NCBI GenBank assembly: GCA_021324355.1
Contig: JAJPJD010000045.1
Span: forward strand, 1-64,000
Direction of reading: 5' to 3'
Source of the DNA: Actinomycetota bacterium
Lineage (GTDB): Bacteria; Actinomycetota; Acidimicrobiia; Acidimicrobiales; RAAP-2
DNA length: 64,000 nt
Part shown: in pieces, positions 10,228 through 17,076 of the stretch
Position numbering within the stretch: position 1 is the first letter of the stretch
How the letters are laid out: each line of letters opens with the position of its first letter
Program-made: the position numbers and the translations under genes
The notes under the pieces: model-generated
The model's input: the letters and a program-made list of their open reading frames with translations, nothing else
Told to the model about the DNA's origin: nothing
Databases searched by the model: none

Positions 10228-10956
10228 GTGGCCAACATCCTGGTGATCGACGATGATCCCTCCTTACTTCGGGCTCTGCGCCTGGGCTTGCGCTCGGCCG
10301 GCTACGAGGTCACCACCGCGTTGACTGGCGCCCAGGGGATCGTGGCGGCAGCCCAGTCCACACCGGACGTCGTCATCCTCGATCTTGGGTTGCCTGACGT
10401 CGATGGCCTCGAGGTTTGTCGGAGAATTCGGCAGTGGAGCAGCGTTCCGATCGTCGTGCTCTCCGCCATTGATGCCGAGGATCGAAAGATTGCGGCGCTC
10501 GACGGCGGCGCCAATGACTACGTCACGAAGCCGTTCGGCCTCGGAGAGCTGGCCGCCAGGATCCGGGCCGCGGTTCGCGGGTCGGCAGCGCGCGATCTCC
10601 GGCGCCCACCAGCCTCGATCGTCCTGGGCGGCCTCGAACTGGACCTGGTCCGCCGGGAAGCCCGTGTCTGCGGCCGTAGCCTCGGGCTGACGGCAAGAGA
10701 AATTGACGTGCTCACCTTCCTGGCGCGCAACGCCGATCGCACCTGCACTCACGAAATGATCCTCTCGGCCGTCTGGGGGCCGGGATACGCGAAGGAGTCG
10801 CAGTACCTGCATGCATACATCCATCGCCTTCGCCAGAAACTGGACGACCGTGCTGGACAGTTCATTCGAACGGCACCAGGGATCGGCTACGTGCTCGTCT
10901 CCGATCAGTCCCCTGGAAGCCATTCCTCGGAACCTGAGTGCGGAAGTGAGCGCTAG
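10228..10956 (+). CDS. kdpE: KdpE-type OmpR/PhoB family response regulator
   Basis: 242 residues from a GTG one base after the kinase stop, with GAGG upstream; a TTG at 10213 would overlap the kinase. Receiver domain ~1-115 with acidic pair DDD near 8-10, phosphoacceptor Asp 52 (VVILDLGLPD) and KPF near 100. The C-terminal winged helix (~130-230) ends in the RxxGxGY-type turn (IRTAPGIGYVL). It would be phosphorylated by the kinase at 8766 and activate kdpFABC. The tail is Ser/Glu-rich. Its stop overlaps the stop of the convergent lipoprotein gene. Confidence 0.93.
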   Translation: MANILVIDDDPSLLRALRLGLRSAGYEVTTALTGAQGIVAAAQSTPDVVILDLGLPDVDGLEVCRRIRQWSSVPIVVLSAIDAEDRKIAALDGGANDYVTKPFGLGELAARIRAAVRGSAARDLRRPPASIVLGGLELDLVRREARVCGRSLGLTAREIDVLTFLARNADRTCTHEMILSAVWGPGYAKESQYLHAYIHRLRQKLDDRAGQFIRTAPGIGYVLVSDQSPGSHSSEPECGSER

Positions 10957-11678
10957 ACGTCGGCGGCGATAAGCGCTGCAAGGGCCTGTGCGCCTGGGCC
11001 CCCGATCGGCAGGTGAGTCCCGTCGGCATAGAACCACCCCGGGTTCTGCGAGGCCAGGCCGTTCCAGTCGGCGATCACGGCACGGGGATAGCTTGCGGCT
11101 CCGGTCTCCAACACCTGATTGACCTCGTCCTGCCAGGGCTGATCCACGTGAACGGTTACCAGCACCACTCGCGACGCTCCAGCGAGGATTGCCATCATCT
11201 GGGTGAAGTCCCCGCTCGTGATCGGCCCGTTCGTCCCCAACTCGACGACCACCACCGCACCCAGGTCGCCGGCGCTCTCGAGCTGTTGGAGCACCTGCTC
11301 ACCATCAACCCATTGGCGGCTCACCGCGGCATTCACCTGGATCCCGGGGATGTCCTGCTCCAGATCCGGCTCGGCATCGATCATGACCGAGTCCCCGACC
11401 GCGGTCACCAGGCCGGGCGTGAAGCCCGGGCCGGGAGCAGGAAGCGGTGGCGAGGTGAGCGGGCCCAGGCTCCCAAACGGTGCAACAACCGGGACCGTCG
11501 TCGTAGGTGCCGGCACCGTCGTCGTGGTCGCCGACCGTGCTGCGATCTCTGGGTGTGACCCTGCCTTGCTGGCCTGCCGCGGTCCATGTCTGGCGCAGGC
11601 AGTCGCTCCCAGGCCCAGGGCCACCGCCACCAACCCGATGATGCCGCGGCGAACCTGGGCCCGTCCGAACACCATCAT
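10953..11678 (-). CDS. SGNH/GDSL-like lipoprotein or secreted protein
   Basis: 241 residues. The N-terminus has a basic stretch, a hydrophobic segment and a lipobox-like LGATAC at about 22-27, so it is probably a lipoprotein. A Ser/Thr/Pro linker (ATTTTVPAPTTTVPV) precedes an SGNH-hydrolase core: GDSV with the nucleophile-position Ser (VTAVGDSVMIDAE), ELGTNG (block III Asn), and a terminal DGTHLP carrying the Asp-x-x-His pair. This matches the C-terminal domain of OatA-type O-acetyltransferases without the membrane acyltransferase part. Possible role: esterase or acyl transfer on cell-wall glycans. It converges on kdpE with a 4-base overlap. Confidence 0.78.
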   Translation of the reverse strand: MMVFGRAQVRRGIIGLVAVALGLGATACARHGPRQASKAGSHPEIAARSATTTTVPAPTTTVPVVAPFGSLGPLTSPPLPAPGPGFTPGLVTAVGDSVMIDAEPDLEQDIPGIQVNAAVSRQWVDGEQVLQQLESAGDLGAVVVVELGTNGPITSGDFTQMMAILAGASRVVLVTVHVDQPWQDEVNQVLETGAASYPRAVIADWNGLASQNPGWFYADGTHLPIGGPGAQALAALIAADV

Positions 11679-11741
11679 GCCAGGCTGGCACAGCGAGTGA
11701 CTGGTAGCACGTCTTGGCGCCTCCGAGCGCGATCGTGCTAC

Positions 11742-12347
11742 CTAGCCTCCTTCCTCGCATCCCGAGCGGTGCATTCCAGGCAGCATCGCGCCGCAGCCCG
11801 GACATACCAGTTGAGCCCAGCAGGCCGGGTCCCCGCCCAGGTCCTCAGGATCGCTCTCGACTTCATCCCCAATCGGCGGCTCGACACTCAGGAAGTCGAG
11901 CACGAAACGCGCGCTGCGGGTTCCTTCGACCCGGTGGTCGACGAGGGGTGCCAGCACCAGCGACGCGCCGGCCGGCAGAACCTGGGACGTGGGTGGCGTC
12001 GTCCACAGCCGCACCTCGAGCTCGCCTTCGATCACCGTGAGCAGCCCCCACGTACCGGCGGGTAGGCGGTGCCGGCGTCCGAGCCCCTCGGGCATCGAGC
12101 TCCGGTCCCAGACCGGCGACGTCCGTAGAAGGCGGACCCGATCTGGAAGCTCCGCCCGATCACACAGCCGGCAGCTCAACGCCGAGCCGAGGCGCGAGGA
12201 CCGACCCTGCTCGGTCAGGACCCAGCTGCGCAGCTGAAAGGGCGGACGGTGGTAGAGGTGTTGACGGTGCCCGCAGTCGAGGTCGGCCACCCAGTTCCCC
12301 TCGACGTCTTGGTGGAAGCCGACGATCGTTCGCTCCACGTCAGCCAT
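11742..12347 (-). CDS. DUF3565-DUF1971 two-domain protein with zinc-ribbon-like tail
   Basis: 201 residues from the ATG at 12347 (MADVERTIVGFHQD); a longer frame exists but this start gives the clean family N-terminus. Residues 5-70 match DUF3565: IVGFHQDVEGNWVADLDCGHRQH, then RPPFQLRSWVLTEQGR, then CRLC. Residues ~75-165 match the cupin-like DUF1971 domain also seen in TehB-type tellurite proteins: SPVW...MPEGLGRRHRLPAGTWG, HRVEG, RFVLDF. The tail has CPGC and a further Cys. The start overlaps the ClC stop by 8 bases, so the two are co-translated. Function is not established for either domain; DUF1971 proteins have been linked to tellurite or oxyanion response. Confidence 0.75.
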   Translation of the reverse strand: MADVERTIVGFHQDVEGNWVADLDCGHRQHLYHRPPFQLRSWVLTEQGRSSRLGSALSCRLCDRAELPDRVRLLRTSPVWDRSSMPEGLGRRHRLPAGTWGLLTVIEGELEVRLWTTPPTSQVLPAGASLVLAPLVDHRVEGTRSARFVLDFLSVEPPIGDEVESDPEDLGGDPACWAQLVCPGCGAMLPGMHRSGCEEGG

Positions 12348-14445
12348 CCGTCCCGTCGAGGTCGGCCTTCGCTTCAGCCTCGCGGTTGCGCAGAAGCCGC
12401 AGCGTGAGCACCCGTTCGGCATGGCGCTCCTCTTCTAGGAGCTTCTGCCGTGCGTCGAGCAAGTCGAACTGGGTGACGAGGCCATCCAGCCGTCGCGGCT
12501 CCCCTCGATCGACGACCGGGAGTACGCCGAGGCCGAGCGCTGCCATGCGATCGGCAACGGATCGGAGGATCTCGTCCGGGTGGGCCACAGCGGTGGGAAG
12601 CATCATCGCGTCCGCGACTGTCTTCGGTCCAGCGGTGCGACCCGAGAGCACGGCGGACCATGGCAGCACACCGACCAGCTCGCCTTCGTCGTTGAGCACC
12701 GGATACAAGCGCTGACGGCGCTCGGCAGACCCTTCGGGCAAGGCACGGTAGAGGTCATCGAGCTTGCGCGAGGGCTCCACCGTGAAGACGTCGGTGTCCA
12801 TCACCTCTCGGACGAAGGTGGCCTCCAATGGGTCCACCGCGTACTCCCTCATGACATGAAAACCCCGACGAGCGACCTTCTCGGTGAGGATCGACCGCTT
12901 CAGCGTCAGGACGCTCACCAGGTGAGCGACCGTTGCCGAGACGAGAAGCGCAAGCAAGCTGTTCTGATCATGGGTGAGCTCAAAGGAAAAAATGATCGCG
13001 GTGAATGGCGAACGGGTGACCCCGCCGAGCGAGCCAGCCATGCCAATCAGTGCGAAACTGCCGACCGAGGCACCAGGCAAGACATGTCCGAACATCCCAC
13101 CGATTGCCGCTCCCATCATGAGAATCGGGGCAAGGATCCCGCCGCTGGTCCCTCCTCCGAGGCCAGCCGCCCAGATGGTCATCTTCACTACGAACAAGAG
13201 CGCCAGGGCTCCGACTCCAACTTTCCCGAGGAGCTCCAGGTGGATCGTGTTGTAACCGACCCCGAGCGCTCTCGGGTCGATGAGTCCACCCAGGCCGATG
13301 ATGAGCCCGCCGATGAGCGGCCACCACATCCAGTGCAGATGGCCGCTGAGCTTCTTGAACAGGTCCTCGCACCCGTAGACGGCCTCGGTCATCACCCATG
13401 CTCCAAAGCCCGTCGCGATGCCGATCACAGCCGCGCCCCCGAGCGCCACACCTCCGAGTGGCCCGTGGGAGGGAACCGGGAACAACGGCTGGGGAGAGAC
13501 TAGGCCCGCGTGCGCCATGACCATCCGCAGGGCGTCTGCAGTCGCAGCCGCCAGGCCGATCAGGACCATCGAGCGGGGCTTGAGCTCGAAAACCAGAAGT
13601 TCCACCCCGAACAGAGTCGCCGCCACGGGCGTGCCGAACACTGCGCTCATGCCGGCCGCAGCACCGGCGACCAAAAGCGCTCTTCGCTGCGAGCCGGTCA
13701 GCCGGAACAGCTGACCGACGATCGATCCCACTGCTCCGCCAGTGAGGATGATTGGTCCCTCGGCTCCGAACGGGCCACCGGTCCCGATGCTGATGGCCGA
13801 TGAGATTGGCTTCAAGATCGCGAGCCGCGGCTGTACTCTCGACCCGTTGATCAAAATGTTCTCCATGGCCTCGGGGATGCCATGACCACGGATCTGCTCG
13901 GACCCGTACCGGGCCATGAGTCCAACGATCAGTCCACCACCAATGGGGATGACCAGGGTGATAGCTCCGAGTGTGCTCGCGTTCGGAGAGACCAGATGGA
14001 CACTCAGACGCTGGTAGTAGAAGACATTCGTGAAGAACCCGATCATGTCGAGCAGGGCGAGCGAGACGCCCGCACCCAGAACGCCCACCACCACGCCCAG
14101 CGGCACCAGGCGGAGCAGGGCGGGGCTCGCGGTGAAGTCGCCAAGTGCTCGCTCAGAGGTATCGCGCGGTCGGACGTCGGAGCCGAGATAGCTCTGGACA
14201 CCCGCAGGCCGATCAGCGCTCGGCACGTCCAGAAGAACGGTCTTGGCGTCAGAGGAGTCGGCGACCGGAGCCGGCGGCCCTTGCCTATCCCCGCCCTCCG
14301 GCGCTGCGTCGGCGCCCTGCGGCGCACGCTCATGCCCAGGGCATTCCGGAGCAGTCTCGCCTGTGCGGTCTCTGGGTGCTCTGGCGTCGTGGCTCACGCT
14401 GACCAACCGAACAGGCCGGCGCGACAGCCCTGGAGGGAAAGGCAA
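12340..14445 (-). CDS. ClC-family chloride channel/transporter with C-terminal CBS pair
   Basis: 701 residues. A ~90-residue hydrophilic Arg/Pro/Asp-rich N-terminus precedes about ten membrane helices. ClC signatures are visible: GHGIPEAMENI (anion-site GxGIP), GPFGAEGPII (GxEGP with the gating Glu kept), and GGGTSGGILAPILMMGA (GGxxxP). Two CBS domains follow (~560-690), suggesting nucleotide regulation. It moves chloride, either as a channel or as a Cl-/H+ exchanger; the exchanger proton Glu cannot be judged by eye. The gene diverges from marR-DUF488 across a 31-base gap holding a palindrome, so the two are probably co-regulated. A GTG a few codons inside (VSHDAR) is an alternative start. 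Confidence 0.92.
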   Translation of the reverse strand: MPFPPGLSRRPVRLVSVSHDARAPRDRTGETAPECPGHERAPQGADAAPEGGDRQGPPAPVADSSDAKTVLLDVPSADRPAGVQSYLGSDVRPRDTSERALGDFTASPALLRLVPLGVVVGVLGAGVSLALLDMIGFFTNVFYYQRLSVHLVSPNASTLGAITLVIPIGGGLIVGLMARYGSEQIRGHGIPEAMENILINGSRVQPRLAILKPISSAISIGTGGPFGAEGPIILTGGAVGSIVGQLFRLTGSQRRALLVAGAAAGMSAVFGTPVAATLFGVELLVFELKPRSMVLIGLAAATADALRMVMAHAGLVSPQPLFPVPSHGPLGGVALGGAAVIGIATGFGAWVMTEAVYGCEDLFKKLSGHLHWMWWPLIGGLIIGLGGLIDPRALGVGYNTIHLELLGKVGVGALALLFVVKMTIWAAGLGGGTSGGILAPILMMGAAIGGMFGHVLPGASVGSFALIGMAGSLGGVTRSPFTAIIFSFELTHDQNSLLALLVSATVAHLVSVLTLKRSILTEKVARRGFHVMREYAVDPLEATFVREVMDTDVFTVEPSRKLDDLYRALPEGSAERRQRLYPVLNDEGELVGVLPWSAVLSGRTAGPKTVADAMMLPTAVAHPDEILRSVADRMAALGLGVLPVVDRGEPRRLDGLVTQFDLLDARQKLLEEERHAERVLTLRLLRNREAEAKADLDGTDG

Positions 14446-14465
14446 TTCATCGTGTCCAGATGCTA

Positions 14466-14476
14466 TCGTATTACGA
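14466..14476. promoter_or_regulatory. Palindrome abutting the MarR start codon, candidate MarR operator
   Basis: TCGTA-T-TACGA, a perfect 5-1-5 inverted repeat, ends directly at the ATG of the MarR-DUF488 gene and lies inside the gap to the divergent ClC gene. MarR proteins commonly bind short palindromes overlapping their own promoter. With no ribosome-binding site before this ATG, transcription may start at or near it, so occupancy of the site could block both genes. Confidence 0.45.
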
Positions 14477-15286
14477 ATGCCGCTGCCTGATTCCGCCTAC
14501 GCTCGGCTTCTCGCCCTGAGAACCGGCCTCAGGCACTTCGAGGCTTGGAGCGCGGCGCAGGCACGCGCCGCCGGTCTCACTCCTGCGCACCATCAGCTCC
14601 TCCTGGCGATCCGCGGTCATGGCGATCCGAACGGTCCGACCATCGGCGAAGTCGCTGACTACCTGCTCCTCCGACACCACAGCGCGGTTGGGCTGATTGA
14701 CCGGGCCGAGGCCGCCGGGCTCGTGCAACGCACTCGCAGCGAGGATGACCATCGCGTCGTCCGACTGCGCCTCACCGACGAAGGCGCCGCTCGGCTCGAG
14801 GCGCTCTCCGCACTCCACCTCGAAGAGCTCGATCGGCTCGCGCTCGACATCCCCGCTGCGTGGGCAGGGTTGGCTCCGGTCCAGCGAACTCATGGGTTCC
14901 CCGGCCAGCCGGAGCGCAGCACGGGCGCGGCCATAGAGCAGATTGGGATCGCTCGCGCCTACGACGAACCGGAGCCCGGTGCACGCCACGTGCTCGTCGA
15001 CCGGCTCTGGCCACGAGGCATTGCCAAGGACAGGGCGCCATTCGACGAATGGGTCAAGGACGTTGCGCCGAGCACCGAACTGCGGAAGTGGTACGGACAC
15101 GTCCCCGCTCGGTTTGCCGAATTCGGCCGCCGCTACCGCAAGGAGCTGTCTCGCGAGCCGGCAAAGTCCGGGGTAGCCAGCCTCCGCCAACAGGCACGAG
15201 CACGTCGGCTTGTTCTGGTGACTGCAACCCGGGACGTTGAGCACTCGGCCGCTGTCGTCTTGCGTGAGGTGCTCATCGGCAGCTGA
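14477..15286 (+). CDS. MarR-family regulator fused to a DUF488 (YeaO-like) domain
   Basis: 269 residues from the ATG at 14477; upstream codons in frame are the antisense of ClC. Residues ~1-125 are a MarR winged helix (SAAQARAAGLTPAHHQLLLAI, then DYLLLRHHSAVGLIDRAEAAGLVQR, SEDDHRVVRLRLTDEG). Residues ~155-265 are DUF488: VLVDRLWPRGIAKD, KDVAPSTELRKWYGH, FGRRYRKEL, then LVLVTATRDVEHSAAVVL. DUF488 proteins are usually stand-alone and of unknown function. The fusion suggests that the DUF488 part senses or processes the signal read by the regulator. Divergent from ClC, which is its likely target. No ribosome-binding site precedes the start, so a leaderless transcript is possible. Confidence 0.85.
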   Translation: MPLPDSAYARLLALRTGLRHFEAWSAAQARAAGLTPAHHQLLLAIRGHGDPNGPTIGEVADYLLLRHHSAVGLIDRAEAAGLVQRTRSEDDHRVVRLRLTDEGAARLEALSALHLEELDRLALDIPAAWAGLAPVQRTHGFPGQPERSTGAAIEQIGIARAYDEPEPGARHVLVDRLWPRGIAKDRAPFDEWVKDVAPSTELRKWYGHVPARFAEFGRRYRKELSREPAKSGVASLRQQARARRLVLVTATRDVEHSAAVVLREVLIGS

Positions 15287-15296
15287 CCCCGGGCAG

Positions 15297-15566
15297 TCAG
15301 GCCCTGTGGAGCCGGTGGACCGAGTGAAGCGCTCGTCGCTCAAGGGTGTGCACAAAGACTCCAAGGTGCAGACGGGACTGCTCTCCGTGGCGACAGCGGC
15401 AGAGGGCAGGGTGCCGGGCAACAACGATGATGATGCGACGGCATGTGGCACAGCGCTTGATCTGCGTCGCACCAAACAGCGCCAGGAAGCCCACCACTGC
15501 CGCGTACGCCACGCTCATAGCCAGGGCCACGATGAGCACTGCCGCGATGGCCTCGAGCGCGATCAT
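15297..15566 (-). CDS. Small membrane protein with Cys motifs, hypothetical
   Basis: 89 residues. A hydrophobic helix (~7-32: AAVLIVALAMSVAYAAVVGFL) is followed by a cytoplasmic-type segment with CATC and CRC (KRCATCRRIIIV, ALCRCRHGE), which could hold a metal or form disulfides. The ATG has only a weak ribosome-binding site. It points the same way as 15607-16236 with a 40-base gap. No family recognised; the call rests on the coherent helix plus paired cysteines. Confidence 0.45.
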   Translation of the reverse strand: MIALEAIAAVLIVALAMSVAYAAVVGFLALFGATQIKRCATCRRIIIVVARHPALCRCRHGEQSRLHLGVFVHTLERRALHSVHRLHRA

Positions 15567-15606
15567 CTCAGCCGGCCCGAACAGAGGTCTCGTGCTCGCT
15601 GGCAGG

Positions 15607-16236
15607 TCACGGCCGAGCCAATCTCGATCTGCGCATCCTGGGTTCCAGTTCCGGGTAGCAGCCCAACTCCCAGGCCTGAACGAACCGCTGGAGGTGCCCA
15701 GGCAACGGGATGGTCACAGTCGGGCGCTGGCGAAGCGTCCGCACGACAGTCACTCGGTCGTGCTCGACGGCCACCGAAGCCACTGACGGGTCAGCGCTGA
15801 TGATTGCCGACAAGTACGAGCTCAATGGACTCTCCAGTGGATCGCGAGCCGAGCGCCGCAGGCCCAGCTCGGCCAGCGACTTCGCTACAGCGCTCGGCGT
15901 CGCCCCCAGCTGGCAAAGCAGCTGGTTGACGTCGCGCGCCATCTGCCGGGCCCTCGGGGTCGCGGTCCCGCGCACCGGATCCTGCCCGGCAGCGCCCGCC
16001 AGCGGGTCACCAGACGCCGCCCTGTCGAGCTCCCAGACCCATCCCACCGCGGCCCAGGACCAACAGATCCCTACCACGCGTTGTGCTACGTGCCTGGCAC
16101 GCCTCGCCCAGCCAGCAAGCACCGCCAGTGCTTTTCTGGGTGCTCGATTGTGTGCCACCGCAGGAGCGCGCTCATCCTGGACTGTGGGCGAGGCATCCGG
16201 AGAAACACGACCCTCGTGTACCGACTTTCTCCCCAT
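15607..16236 (-). CDS. Hypothetical protein with one hydrophobic segment
   Basis: 209 residues, family not recognised. A polar, Arg-rich N-terminus leads to a Trp-rich hydrophobic stretch (~55-70: VVGICWSWAAVGWVWEL). The C-terminal half looks folded: MARDVNQLLCQLGATPSAVAKSLAELG (helical), an SSYLSAIISADPSVASVAVEHDRVTV segment and PTVTIPLPGHLQRFVQAWELG. A start at the internal Met of MARDVNQLL is possible. The opposite-strand frames show no alternative family. Confidence 0.55.
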   Translation of the reverse strand: MGRKSVHEGRVSPDASPTVQDERAPAVAHNRAPRKALAVLAGWARRARHVAQRVVGICWSWAAVGWVWELDRAASGDPLAGAAGQDPVRGTATPRARQMARDVNQLLCQLGATPSAVAKSLAELGLRRSARDPLESPLSSYLSAIISADPSVASVAVEHDRVTVVRTLRQRPTVTIPLPGHLQRFVQAWELGCYPELEPRMRRSRLARP

Positions 16237-16503
16237 GTCGGTTCCCTTTCGACGTCGACCGTCTTGCCATTGCGGGGCCCCCGTTCACACAGCCCCTCCT
16301 GCTCGGGCGCCCCACGTCCCTCCAGGAGAGAACAGCCGATCGATCAGTGCCTCGCTCCTCAACCCTGCTCGGTCACGAGAGGACGACGCCGCCGATCTGC
16401 TCCTGCCGGGATGGGCGCCGGACCAGCCGCTGGGCCGGCCGGCCCCATCCCTTCCCTTGGTCATGCGCTCTGCGTAGGCCGGAGCCCGGCCAGAGCGCGC
16501 CAG

Positions 16504-16932
16504 TTAGGCCACCTGCGGCCGGTCGTAGCTCGACCGCTGGGGCGCCGCCGGCTGTGTCGACGGAAACCAGTGCAGCTGCCCGAGGCCTCGTGCTGCTCGC
16601 CACTGGGAGATCTCGTGGACGGTGAGTCCGGCCAACCCGACAGCTACCCAGCCAAGCGCAAAGGCGAAGGCCGTCCAGCGCTCGACCGAGCCCGCCGTTC
16701 CGACCCCGAAGCCCATCGCCAGGCCGCCCAGGGCGGCCATGGCAGCGTCCAGGACTCGCTGGACCACGCCACGACCCCTGTCCAGCTGGGCCAGGATCGA
16801 GACCGCCACCACGGCGATGCCGAACGCGAAGGCGAGCCAGCCGACCACCGAGGTCGAAAACGACCGGCTCGCGACCACGACGAAGCCTCCGAACAGCGCC
16901 AACAGCACGTTGGTTGCGTATCTACTGCTCAC
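16504..16932 (-). CDS. Four-helix membrane protein, hypothetical (SPW-repeat-like)
   Basis: 142 residues from a GTG at 16932, set by a strong GGAGG six bases upstream rather than an earlier in-frame start. Four hydrophobic helices are visible: TNVLLALFGGFVVVASR, VVGWLAFAFGIAVVAVSILA, AMAALGGLAMGFGVG and WTAFAFALGWVAVGLAG. Layout and Trp placement resemble small SPW-repeat membrane proteins of actinobacteria. A hydrophilic tail follows. Divergent from the peptidase gene at 17077. Confidence 0.65.
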   Translation of the reverse strand: MSSRYATNVLLALFGGFVVVASRSFSTSVVGWLAFAFGIAVVAVSILAQLDRGRGVVQRVLDAAMAALGGLAMGFGVGTAGSVERWTAFAFALGWVAVGLAGLTVHEISQWRAARGLGQLHWFPSTQPAAPQRSSYDRPQVA

Positions 16933-17076
16933 GTCGCACCTCCTTGTGAGGTTGCCAAGCAACACTCTATCGTTTCACGAGCCTATCGGCCACAGATGCA
17001 TTTCGTGCAGTTGCCGGGGCGACCGGCCAACCCGGTCGGATTCCTGTTCGTGACCGGTCTGGGTGGTTCAATCCAT

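Noticed and set aside
12580-13503. 307-residue plus-strand open frame across the ClC gene
   Set aside because: No motif, and the minus strand has complete ClC signatures.
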